This document shows positions 55,008 through 64,000 of a stretch of 64,000 bases of DNA, in pieces (the first letter of the stretch is position 1; the number at the start of each line of letters is the position of its first letter). The notes under the pieces were generated by a model. The model worked only from the letters and a program-made list of their open reading frames with translations. It did not search any database and was not told the origin of the DNA. Location of the stretch: NCBI GenBank assembly GCA_949358305.1, contig OX442314.1, positions 53,081,369-53,145,368 of the forward strand. Direction: 5' to 3'. Both the position numbers and the translations under genes were made by a program. Origin of the DNA: Strigamia acuminata. Its lineage: Eukaryota; Arthropoda; Chilopoda; Geophilomorpha; Linotaeniidae.

Positions 55008-55450
55008 TCGTAACCTAACGTGCCCTTAACATAACCTAACGTGCCTTAACTTAACCTAACGTGCCCTAACCTCACCTAACGTGCCCTAACCTAACCTAAC
55101 GTGCCTTAACCTAACCTAACGTGGCCTTAACCTAACCTAACGTGCCCTAACCTAACCTAACCTGCCCTAACCTAACCTAACCTGCCCTAACCTAACCTAA
55201 CGTGCCCTAACCTAACCTAACGTGCCTTAACCTAACCTAACGTGGCCTTAACCTAACCTAACGTGCCCTAACCTAACCTAACCTGCCCTAACCTAACCTA
55301 ACGTGCCCTAACCTAACCTAACGTGCCTTAACCTAACCTAACGTGGTCTTGCCTTAACCTAACCTAACGTGGTCTTGCCTTTAACGTAACGTGCCTTAAC
55401 GTAACGTGCCAAAACGTTACGTGCCTTAACGTTACGTGCCTTAACGTTAA
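55008..55450. repeat. Telomere-like CCTAA satellite with CGTGCC spacer
   Basis: About 20 units built from two or three CCTAA steps plus GTGCC or GTGGCCTTAA, giving 20-21 bp periods. CCTAA is the complement of the arthropod telomeric TTAGG. The end of the array is degenerate (TAACGTAACGTGCC). Confidence 0.95.
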
Positions 55451-55527
55451 CGTAACGTGCCTTTGACACAATTTTATCCAAGTTGTTCAAATTTTTTACA
55501 ATCTTTGAAAATTTTTGTTTTCTCCAA

Positions 55528-55554
55528 TTTATTTATTTATTTATTTATTTATTT
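55528..55554. repeat. (TTTA)n microsatellite
   Basis: About seven perfect ATTT units. Confidence 0.95.
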
Positions 55555-55630
55555 CATTTTTAAATTTAATTTGCACAAAATTATTCACTTTCTCTTCTCT
55601 TACCGGTCGGTTGAGTTGCCATGGCAACCC

Positions 55631-55652
55631 CCTTCCTTCCTTCCTTCCTTCC
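55631..55652. repeat. (CCTT)n microsatellite
   Basis: Five perfect CCTT units following GCAACCCC. Confidence 0.95.
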
Positions 55653-55766
55653 CTCGCCTTTCTTGCTTTGTCGGTGGTGGTCCCCGCAGCAACTCCGAAA
55701 ACGAGAGTATTCGCCCGCTATTCGCTTGCTACTGATGTGACGGTGACGACCACAACTCCTATCGCA

Positions 55767-57393
55767 TGATAGTACCGGGTATAAGTCGCGTGAATAAGTG
55801 ATTAATACGAGATAAAATAAAGACAACAAGTTTCTCAAAACACTACATTTATTGTTGCTAAACAATATAATCAATCCTAAGAGTTATACAAATTCTAATG
55901 CCGACATTTGGCAAGTTAAATACAAGTTAAACTATACAAATAATTGGCTGTGAAACAGCCCTAAAATAATATGATTACGGTTAATGGTGATCCGGGGTTC
56001 GGGAACGGCAAAACGCCCGCTCGACCGAGTTAATGATGTCATCTATGCGTAGCCGGGCTGGCTGTGTCCTCGCGGCTTCCGTCGGTGCTCCGTAATCATG
56101 GAACTGCTTCGTTCGCGTTCCGGGTTCGTATGGTGTAATGGTCCGTGTAATGCTGGTTTGGTTCGATCCGAGAGGTGCGGTTGACTCATGTGCACCGCCA
56201 CAACTAGGGTTGGAAATTGGTAATGAATAAATGAAGTCATTTATTCGCCAAGGTTCCGCTTGCGAATTATATTTAATTCGCGATGTTGTGAGTTTAATAA
56301 ATTAACTCAATAAATTGTATTCAATTTATTGTTACGAATTTGATTCGTCATACAGTGAAATAAGTCTCGTGACTTACTTCGGTTGTTAACTTGTTGCCAA
56401 GTTTAAACAATTAAGGTTTTTTATCGACTACAAGATATAATAAAGATTAAACAGCGCAACACACAATTGCCGTCAAAGTTCGCCTTGCTGAGCAGAACAG
56501 TATCGCGCGTGCCCTAAATAACAGTGCGGTGAGAGACGGCACTGGTATTCAGGGGGATATAGCCCGCAGTTCTGCACAACAGAATTAATCACCCGAGATA
56601 CTACTCATAAGTAGACTGCTTTGGCACCATCACCGAAGAGATATAACTTTCCCAAACACATGGTGCTACTGGCGGTAACTGCATGTTTTGCATGCAGACT
56701 GCTTTGGCACCATCAGGTGATGGAGTCAATCTCTTGCAGTAACAGTGCTACTGACGGTTACTAAATACTTTGGTATCACACGTGACTCTATTGTCCGTCC
56801 ACGAGGATACTTATGCGGGAGGCTTTCTCCTCGGCAAGACCGTTTGACGGAAACATTAACAGTCCGAACTTCGCCTTCAGTTGACGGGGGTTGCATGGCT
56901 CAGCAGAGCCATGCTATGCATGGACCGGTAGGCCCATGCCCTGAGTAAGAAACAGTTATTTGACATGCGGAACATACCAAATAACCAGAAATCAAGAACT
57001 AGCTTTACTTCCTGTTGTCAGGGAGTTTTATACTCGGTGGGATTAGGTTCCACCAATCTCGTATCGCAGGAAGTGGATATGGAGACGCAAATTGGGATTA
57101 TGCTAATCTTTTAGCATAAACCGGAACTGGATACCGGGGACAGGAAATGGATACACAGAACGGAAATACATTCTGAAAATGGGTTTCAGGTCGCGTACCC
57201 GTGATAAAGCAAGAATACCTGCTTTGACTTATTGAGTATTGATAATATAACTTTATATTATCGATCTAAATTATATTTAGTCATAGCAAACATAACAATA
57301 TGTTTTGTGAACCATTTCTATGTAAAATAGTAAGTTCGAGGTTGAATTTGCCGCTAGTACTAGTGGCGCCATCTATTGCTAATTTGTCACACA
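55767..57393 (-). repeat. Probable 3' LTR of the right-edge Gypsy element
   Basis: On the minus strand the segment begins TGTGTGACA directly after a purine tract and may end ...GGTACTATCA at 55,767, giving TG...CA ends over about 1.6 kb. A minus-strand AATAAA lies near 55,850, close to that end. An 83-bp internal duplication (AGACTGCTTTGGCACCATCA at 56,613 and 56,696, then GTGCTACTG(G/A)CGGT) lies in the middle. The partner LTR is outside the window, so the inner edge is fairly sure and the outer edge is a guess. Confidence 0.5.
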
Positions 57394-57401
57394 TCCCCCT
57401 T
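57394..57401 (-). other. Polypurine tract of the right-edge Gypsy element
   Basis: Minus strand AAGGGGGA immediately before TGTGTGACA. Confidence 0.65.
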
Positions 57402-57762
57402 AATAACTAAACATATACTCTTATATTTTATGTTATTCTTTAGGAATATCATTCGTGTCAAATTCATCCATGTCAATAAATATTTTATTTCCAATATTTA
57501 TAAGGCCCACGAGTGTTTTTTAATAAACATGTTCTTATCCTTAGGATGCTCAAAAAATGCTTTTTTATTTTCTCCTTTCAGAGACGGTTATAAAAAATAG
57601 TTTGGTTATTATTAAAACAATAAACATGAAGTCTTTTCGTATAACGAAGAAGCACTTCTTACAAAAATCTTCGTTAAAGAATTTTCTGGTTACATATTAT
57701 ATTTTTGTTTTTATCACAGAACACACAAACAAACTGCTAATTGTTTTAACTTTGAACATGGC
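57402..57762. other. Non-coding stretch between accessory ORF and LTR
   Basis: AT-rich sequence; no supportable gene on either strand. Confidence 0.6.
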
Positions 57763-59373
57763 TTAATCTTGACCTTTTTCGGTCTCCGAGGCGGGCTTTT
57801 GCCTGTCCTTTGAAGAAGACTTTTTGCCACGTTTCTTGGCGGGAAGGGGTTCTTCCGGTTGCCGATCTATGAAAAATGCAGCGGTCGCAACAACTTCCGT
57901 GGCGATGGGCGTTTCGGGTGCTTTATCCCCTGCTTCAGGCTGATCAGTCGATCCGTCTTCTTCATCGATCATCTTTTTGAGATCTTCGTAGATGTCAATC
58001 ACCGGGGGCAAAACCAAAATCCAGCCTTCACATATTTGGTTTTTCATCTCAGCTGCGATTTTTCCCACGAGCAGATTCCAAAGGTGCTCCAAAATGTTGA
58101 AGCCCTCAACGCGACGTGGATTCAAGATCATTTGCATGATCCTGGTCACGTATCCTACCGTTATTTGATCGGGAAGACCCGTAATCAATTGGCGAGAAAT
58201 TATTATCGCAAGTCGAGCTACGATGGGGTAGTAGTATTCGACCTCCCAAACGAATAACTGTCCTATCTTGGTGTTCGGGGGAACTTGGTAGGGTTCGATT
58301 AAGAATTCGTTCGAAATCCCGTGTTCCGCGATATTTGGCATGGGAACCAATGTGGCTTCTTCCGTTTGGGTCGCGTTATCTACGCAGACAACACTTGGCA
58401 TTTTTTCCAAACCCATTTGAAGACCAAGGGGCGTTCTTCGCGAATTCATAAATTCGGGATCCTCGTATACAGCTTTGCCATCGTTAGATAGTAAAGCCTT
58501 ACAAAGGTGGCAGGTTGCCCATTTTCGGGGTACTGGATCGAACAACCCTTTAACCACGAATGAAACAAACTTGGGGTTCCAGGGTTGGATTTTCAATCGT
58601 CGTTTTGATCCGAGACAATTCCCGCATGATGCTAAATGGCACCCTGTCCCGGAGCCGGACATCCAACCAACCCCGAAACAGAAGGGGCACGGTATTTCGC
58701 CCTTTGCGAGCTCCAAATTGTCGTGTGGAATTCCCAATTCTAAGTCACGATCGCAGGCGGCTTTTCGACGTAGTGCCTTTTCTTGTTTATTAGCTGCTCT
58801 TTGTTGAGCAGTCATCGGCTGCAGTTTGGGGGCTCTGGTGGACACAAACGTACGTTTCCCTCTAGCCGTATTATATCTGGGAGTATACACTACTTCGCGC
58901 GAAGTCGTGGGTGGCGGTGAGTCGTAATGAACGTACTCCCGCTGTTTGCGTTTGTTGTCTTGGTGGCGATTTCCTTCGGGATTTCGATTTGCCTCTAATT
59001 TGACAATCTCGTCCAGACTTCTCTCATGAGAGGTCGACGAATCTTCCATTCGACTCGTACTTGGTTTATGGATCGGCTGTAAAGGGTGGCTTTTAGAGAA
59101 ACTGTCCTTTTTCGGTATAATGAAGGTTTCTTGGGTAACCTCCATCGCCGTTTTGGGTACAGCCGTCTTTGGGCGAATTTCCTTTGGGAGGGCATCTGGG
59201 TTGTTTCGGGCCCAGGTTAATATGTCCCATCCTTTTTGGTCGAGCACAATAGGAGTGTTTGGCGCTCCCGGGACCGTTACGATGGTTGGGTTGACTGTTG
59301 GCGTGTCTTCTTCCTCCGAAGAACTCGACTGAATCACAATTCGCCGCTTTTTAATTGGTATCTTCTTGACCAT
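57763..59373 (-). CDS. Accessory ORF (env position) of the Gypsy element, 536 aa
   Basis: Intact frame of 536 aa between pol and the 3' LTR, where env-like genes sit in some Gypsy elements. It does not look like an envelope: no signal peptide, no clear membrane anchor. The N-terminus is basic and then Ser/Glu-rich (KKRRIVIQSSSSEEE), and residues 1-210 are probably disordered. At about 228-252 there is CPFCFGVG followed by CHLASCGNCLG, the CxxCxGxG type of zinc motif known from DnaJ, with a further CHLC near 286. Residues about 370-480 are predicted globular and rich in hydrophobics (VARLAIIISRQLITGLPDQI). The C-terminus is acidic, then Lys-rich (KKRGKKSSSKD). The function is unknown; nucleic-acid or chaperone-like binding is only a guess. 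Confidence 0.75.
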   Translation of the reverse strand: MVKKIPIKKRRIVIQSSSSEEEDTPTVNPTIVTVPGAPNTPIVLDQKGWDILTWARNNPDALPKEIRPKTAVPKTAMEVTQETFIIPKKDSFSKSHPLQPIHKPSTSRMEDSSTSHERSLDEIVKLEANRNPEGNRHQDNKRKQREYVHYDSPPPTTSREVVYTPRYNTARGKRTFVSTRAPKLQPMTAQQRAANKQEKALRRKAACDRDLELGIPHDNLELAKGEIPCPFCFGVGWMSGSGTGCHLASCGNCLGSKRRLKIQPWNPKFVSFVVKGLFDPVPRKWATCHLCKALLSNDGKAVYEDPEFMNSRRTPLGLQMGLEKMPSVVCVDNATQTEEATLVPMPNIAEHGISNEFLIEPYQVPPNTKIGQLFVWEVEYYYPIVARLAIIISRQLITGLPDQITVGYVTRIMQMILNPRRVEGFNILEHLWNLLVGKIAAEMKNQICEGWILVLPPVIDIYEDLKKMIDEEDGSTDQPEAGDKAPETPIATEVVATAAFFIDRQPEEPLPAKKRGKKSSSKDRQKPASETEKGQD

Positions 59374-59377
59374 AATT

Positions 59378-59530
59378 CTACAAATATAGAAAACGTTTTA
59401 GTTTTATTTGCAATACTTTTGTATGCGCGCGCCCTCTATTGAGAAGACGCGTAACTCAATTTACGAATTTTATAATTATAATTCGTTACAACTTTTCACT
59501 TTTGTGTATTGATAATTTCATCGAACTTAC
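59378..59530 (-). promoter_or_regulatory. Candidate intron leading to the accessory ORF
   Basis: On the minus strand a strong donor GTAAGT (59,530-59,525) is followed 150 bp later by a pyrimidine-rich TTTCTATATTTGTAG acceptor at 59,379-59,378, five bases before the accessory ATG. This would suit a spliced subgenomic mRNA, as for env of Drosophila gypsy. The long-range partner donor near the 5' LTR would be outside the window. Confidence 0.35.
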
Positions 59531-59968
59531 GAAAATGTCCTGCTTCCTTTAGAAGCGTAGCTTGTAGAATTCTAAGTGTAGTCGCCTCGACGATAACTTG
59601 GAGTTTAGAGCACGTGGCTTTCAAATCCTCCGCCGCTAGTAAACGAATTCCGCTGGTTCGTATTTCTTCGAATATTCAAAGAAATTTCATGATATATAGA
59701 TATAACTTTATATGCATAATCATAATACCTGTATTCGCTGATTTATAGCTAACAATGTCAACGCGTTTGACCGTGTTTTTCGTTGAATTCGACGAAGTTC
59801 TTCTTCTCTCACGTGTGTGTTAGAAGACTGAATATAGAACGAATCTTTTACTCTCCACCCGGGGTCGTAACCTATCAGGTGACTTCGCGAATTTTCGGAT
59901 TTGAATATTCAATATCCGATTTAAATCAATATCTTTTTTAGAATATTCCTTTTATATTAAGAATCTTT
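59531..59968. other. Non-coding stretch within the Gypsy element
   Basis: No recognisable gene between the pol tail and the accessory ORF. Confidence 0.5.
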
Positions 59969-60271
59969 TTAACGACGTTCTTGAATCATCTGCACAAAAT
60001 CCGTAGTGTATTTCGGATTTGGCCTCGAAGTTCTTTTTGGTCTCGAGATTATTTCCGGAAGGTCAGCTGTTCGCTTCCGTTTATTCGAGTTATTACTTCG
60101 TGGATCGATAATCTCGTTTCCATTTTCATTTGAGGTAGGAATTATTCTTTCTTCTTGTTCAAGACTTTCTTGAGGAAGTTCTTCCATATCTTGATTATCT
60201 AATTCTTGTGAATTAGATTTGTTAAATTCGGAATTTGCCGACATCCAATCAGGGTTTGGGTGATCTTCCAA
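59969..60271 (-). pseudogene. Pol C-terminal tail after an integrase deletion
   Basis: The 100-aa open stretch ends SRPKRTSRPNPKYTTDFVQ, the basic R-P-x-R-x-x-x-P-P/N-x-x-Y tail typical of Gypsy integrase C-termini. It is in a different frame from pol and overlaps its last codons, which suggests a deletion junction near 60,265 that removed the integrase zinc domain and DDE core. Confidence 0.6.
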
Positions 60272-63005
60272 TTTTCCTTTTGTTCAACTTCATCTAACTT
60301 TAGATGAGTTATTATTTTTCTGCATTCGTAATCTTTGAGCTGAGCTTCGATGATTTCTGCTCTGGTAGGAGGAACTATACTTAGTACTTCGGTTAACGCA
60401 CTAAATAAAGTTTCTGGTTCAACATGACCTTTCTCCCCCTTTTCCAAAGAATTATTTAATTTTTTGGAATAATCAAACTTTACTGACACGTTTGTTAAGA
60501 ACTGACAGGGTTTTGGTTCTTCTCTACGAGTAACTTCTTTATTTCCGTCCCACTCGGGCCAGAATTGAGTTATTTCAGTGGGTTCGATATAATCATCCTT
60601 CGGAATGTCTTCAATACTCAAAGGAGCTCTTGAAAATGCGTCTGCGACTTGATTTTGAGTACCACGACGATACTTAATTTTAAAGGCGCCGCATTGCAGT
60701 TTAATTGCCCATCGGCCAAAACGACCAGAAGGTTCTGGCGTCCCCATTAGCCATTTTAAGGCTTCTGCATCTGACTCCAGGGTGAAAGACGTGTATTCTA
60801 TGTAAGGGCGGAAGCGTTCTACAGCCCATACTACCGCTAGACACTCTAGTTCGGGAGTAGTGTAACGTTGCTCGGCTCCTCGAAGTACGCGACTAGCGTA
60901 AGCTACGGGTCTTGGAGTTTTAATCCATTTGTCCTTGTTTTTGTCAAGAAAATCCACATCTTGGCATAATACCGCTCCTAATCCTGAATGTGAAGCGTCT
61001 GTTAGAATCACAAAGGGTTCGAGCATATTAGGCATTAATAAAACTTGAGTTTCGTCGCATAAGATGTCTTTAATTCTTTCGAAAGCGTCCATTTGCTCTT
61101 GTCCCCAGACAAAAGTTGCTTTCTCATGCATTATGCTAGTCAGTGGAGTAGCAATTTCACCGTGGTTAGGAATAAACTTCCTAAAGAAATTTGCCAACCC
61201 GTGAAACCTTTGAACATCTTTCGATGTTTTTGGGGTTGGAAATTTTCGTACTGACGCGATTTTGTCAGGATCCGGGGCCAATCCATTTGGAGTGATTAAA
61301 TGTCCCAGAAATTTTAGCGTAGTTCTGCCGAACTTAGACTTTTCTTTATTTACGGACAAGTTGGCTTTGTCTAGTCGTTCTAAGACATCTTTAATGTGAC
61401 CGAGATGTTGGTCCCAGGTCTGAGAAAAGATGATTACATCGTCTAAATAGACTAATGCATGTTTATATAACGCGTCACCCATAACCTGTTCCATTAGAGC
61501 TTGAAATGTACAAGGCGCGTTACATAACCCAAATGGCATACGTACAAATTGATAGTTGCCTTTTGGAGTATAGAAAGCAGTTTTCTGTTTATCTTCATCT
61601 TCCATTTCTACTTGATAATATCCTTTTGTAAGGTCAAGTGAGGTGAAGTATTTTGCCTGATTCGTATTGTGCATGAGCAAATCAATACTGGGCATTTGGA
61701 TTGCATTGATTTCGGTGATCGCATTTAGCCATCGGTAATCAATACATAACCTATATGTGCCATTTGGTTTGGCAACTATTACGGGATGACTTATATAAGG
61801 TCCCGTAGATTTCTCAATGAGATTCTCTGCTTCTAGCTCTTCAACTAGTTTGGTCATAATCGCAATTTTAGCTGGATTGTACATGCGAAATGGTTGTTTT
61901 TTCCATTTCGCGTCCTTTTTAAACGTAATCTTATGTTTAGCAAGGTTCGTACAACCAACTTTGTCCCGAAAGACGTGCTTGATTCCGGAAATTACTTCTA
62001 GTAATTTGGTCTTTTCCTCGTCGGAGCAATCACAATCTTTCACCAACAATTCTTCCCAATTGTCGGGTGTATGAGTGATTGTTCCGTCGTTTTTTATTGT
62101 GCGTAACCTCGCTAGACTGTCATTAAGTTCGTTATCTACGTAAGGCGCAGTCCAACCAGGTTTGTTGTCACAATCAAATTCAGCTCGTGCTGGATTTAAA
62201 TTGATTGTGGTACGACGCATAAAATTGTGGCCTAAAATTAGGCCACACACATTTCTGTCTAAAATGATGAAATTCATTGGAGTGAATTCTACTCCATCCG
62301 CCCATTGAACACAAAGGGTTATTTGTCCTAGCGGGATATGAGTTATGCCGACGGCACAAACTTTCATATTTCGGGGGCAATCTTGAATGAAGTCAGGGGA
62401 GGCACAAGTACTGTCAAGTAATTGTAATCCAATAAAACATTGGGTGGCTCCTGAATCCATTAAAGCATTATAGGTGAGTCCACCTATTGTTACTTTCATT
62501 CGGGGGTCGTCGATACTGTTTCCCAAACGTTTGATGCGTTCAACTACTTCAGCTCTCTTGAGCTGATGTTCTTTGACATATTTACGAAGTCTATGATGTC
62601 TAGATAATTTCGAGGAGATATCTAAATTTTCCATCATTGCCTCCAAACTTTCGCATACTCCTCCACTAGAACTAGTGGTTTCCTCTCGAACAGGAGGATT
62701 TATAGCGCTTTCAATTATTGCATTCAAGGACTCTCGCCAAGATTCGTCCCCCTTATCCGCAGGGAAGAGGTCGTCATCGAATGATGTAAATGGATTTTCA
62801 GTCTCTTCCATCGAAAAAGGAGTGTTGGGATAAGGTTCCTTAAATACATACTTTGGATTCCTTTTCCTAGTTTTACGATTAGGTCGTTTAATTTCCTCAT
62901 CTTGAATTACTAATTTGTTCAGAGTTTCGTTTAGAACATTTTCTATTTCTGAGGATAATGTACTACTCTGGTTTTTTAGGGGGTTTTTGGTAACCCCCTC
63001 TACTA
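60199..63005 (-). CDS. Pol of the right-edge Gypsy element: protease, RT, RNase H (no integrase)
   Basis: The pol frame is entered by a -1 frameshift at 63,006-63,012; its first ATG is at 62,811 but the frame is open from 63,005. Protease: MDSGATQCFIG and LILGHNFM. RT: KPNGTYRLCIDYRWLN, YFTSLDLTKGYYQV, FGLCNAPCTFQ and the catalytic YLDDVIIF. RNase H: ILTDASHSGLGAVL, PELECLAVVWAVE, ESDAEALKW and VADAFSRAP. After RNase H the frame runs only about 90 residues and ends at 60,199 with no integrase HHCC or DDE motifs. The element could reverse-transcribe in principle but would need integrase in trans. Confidence 0.9.
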
Positions 63006-64000
63006 GTTTTTTGGGGCCGGTGGACCTTCAATCGCCAAAGGTGGAGTGGTTGCATTTTTTGGATCCAAAAATTTAGTGAATAAGTCCGACATGGATTTTG
63101 TCATACTAGTTTGCATAGTAGTTTTGAAGTCTTCAAGTTTTTGGTCCAAAGATTCAGCGGTCACCCAATTTTGCCTCTGTCGTTTAAAAAGATCAGAGGT
63201 GGGATTGGAATTGGTATTATTACCAGTACCTTGGGGCTTGTCCTGAACAAATTTTCTTTTTTGTAACAAAGGACATTCCCTCTTAAAGTGTCCTGGTTGA
63301 TTGCAATGGAAACATTTTCCAGTTGCTTTCTCCGATAGGGCACATACCATGTTGCTGAATCCAACATCGTTTTCAAGATTGTCTGTCTCGTCAGATTCCA
63401 TAGGTACAACTTCTGGTTCGGCGTTCAACGTCTGAGTAGAGCGTATGAGTGGGCGCGAACTCCTGGCGTCTTTACCTTTTTGAGTATTTGACGGGACAGT
63501 TTCGTCCTCTTTATTGGCAATAGTGTCCACACTAGCATTTTGGGCTTCAAAAAGGGCCCTATTTTGTCGGACAAATTGAAATATGTCATTAAATGATTCT
63601 TCATAGAGACCTCTATCGATTATTCGATTGTAACTAACTAAGTTCAAATTCTCGAGAAGAGTAGGAGCTTCATCTCTTTTTGAATAAGATCCTTGAGCTT
63701 GTTTAAATCTCAAAAGAAATGTATAGAGTGGCTCTTCTGGGCCCTGGATTAAATTTCGAAGCTTTCGGGCTCGGGTGACAGGGATCATGTCAAACTCCGC
63801 CAAAAACATCTTTTCGAAAGTTTTCCAGTCAACAAATTTGTCGAGGTTATCGGTATGCCATTCGTGGGCTATACCAGATAAATAAGTTGGTATTCCGCGT
63901 TTTACCATCTCATCTAGAGTTAAACCTTTAGCGACAGCGACTGTTTTGGCTGTAGCTAAAAATTTAGCCACGTCCTTCTGTTTTCCATCAAAAACAGGCA
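63003..64000 (-). CDS. Gag of the right-edge Gypsy element (partial, runs off window)
   Basis: Open to the window edge: residues before the first ATG at 63,971 (PVFDGKQKDVAKF) are already typical of the Gag capsid, so the start lies outside. A capsid block (FVDWKTFEKMFLAEF...RARKLRNLIQGPEEPLYTFLLRFKQ) is followed by a linker and one zinc knuckle, CFHCNQPGHFKREC (near 63,290). The frame ends TAG at 63,003-63,005, right after the slippery site. Confidence 0.9.
   Translation of the reverse strand, partial: PVFDGKQKDVAKFLATAKTVAVAKGLTLDEMVKRGIPTYLSGIAHEWHTDNLDKFVDWKTFEKMFLAEFDMIPVTRARKLRNLIQGPEEPLYTFLLRFKQAQGSYSKRDEAPTLLENLNLVSYNRIIDRGLYEESFNDIFQFVRQNRALFEAQNASVDTIANKEDETVPSNTQKGKDARSSRPLIRSTQTLNAEPEVVPMESDETDNLENDVGFSNMVCALSEKATGKCFHCNQPGHFKRECPLLQKRKFVQDKPQGTGNNTNSNPTSDLFKRQRQNWVTAESLDQKLEDFKTTMQTSMTKSMSDLFTKFLDPKNATTPPLAIEGPPAPKN
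63006..63012 (-). promoter_or_regulatory. -1 ribosomal frameshift site A AAA AAC
   Basis: In the gag frame the last codons are CCA AAA AAC TAG, giving the canonical X XXY YYZ heptamer A AAA AAC directly before the stop. A -1 slip enters the pol frame, which is open from there through 62,811 to 60,199. I did not find an obvious long stem just downstream by eye. Confidence 0.85.

Noticed and set aside
55008-55450. True chromosome end
   Set aside because: The array is internal, degenerate and flanked on both sides by other sequence.
57763-59373. Envelope glycoprotein
   Set aside because: No signal peptide, no transmembrane anchor, no furin-type site or fusion peptide pattern; the cysteine motif is of zinc-binding type.

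Overview
This is animal (metazoan) nuclear DNA, most likely from an arthropod. It holds one multi-exon host gene with GT-AG introns, an ortholog of flamingo/starry night (vertebrate CELSR), surrounded by a dense, nested mosaic of transposable elements. CCTAA-containing repeats (the complement of TTAGG) at about 55.0-55.45 kb and R1-clade LINEs fit an arthropod or hexapod, but the species cannot be fixed from this window.

Layout. 1-12,780: a very large imperfect palindrome centred near 6,863. Both arms carry the same series: a Ty3/Gypsy integrase C-terminus, a protease fragment, and a Merlin (IS1595/ISXO2-like) DNA-transposase pseudogene pointing at the centre. The left arm also holds a 319-bp TA-flanked MITE. 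12,840-13,221: a LINE RNase H fragment. 14,632-28,780 (minus strand): two head-to-tail copies of one R1-clade-like non-LTR retrotransposon family. The downstream copy (B) is truncated. The upstream copy (A) is long but decayed, and is itself interrupted by a 1,221-bp mariner-type MITE (24,872-26,092) and by a complete, apparently young Mag-like Ty3/Gypsy element (18,393-23,113). That element has identical 165-bp LTRs, a 5-bp target duplication, a tRNA-Ser primer site, a polypurine tract and one intact 1,361-aa Gag-Pol frame. 28,780-32,010: GC-rich non-coding DNA with poly-C tracts and a 561-bp hAT-type MITE with an 8-bp target duplication. 32,026-35,074: a decayed pogo/Tigger-like transposase gene, split by a Tc1-like element with long inverted repeats and abutting a second Tc1 fragment. 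35,657-35,892: a 20-bp minisatellite.

36,592-52,566 (plus strand): the flamingo/starry night gene. I reconstructed 34 exons, all phase-consistent, giving 3,072 codons: signal peptide, nine cadherin repeats in one GC-rich first exon, EGF and laminin-G modules, laminin-EGF, hormone-receptor domain, GAIN/GPS, seven transmembrane helices and a long acidic tail. 52,906-53,610 (minus): an unrecognised 234-aa single-exon ORF, convergent with flamingo.

54.3-55.5 kb: tandem arrays, including a telomere-like CCTAA repeat. 55,767-64,000 (minus strand): a Ty3/Gypsy element running off the right edge. It has gag, a canonical A AAA AAC -1 frameshift site directly before the gag stop, then protease, RT and RNase H. 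The integrase core is missing, and a 536-aa accessory ORF with a DnaJ-like cysteine motif sits in the env position. The host gene is the only clear non-transposon function; the rest records repeated, datable waves of insertion.
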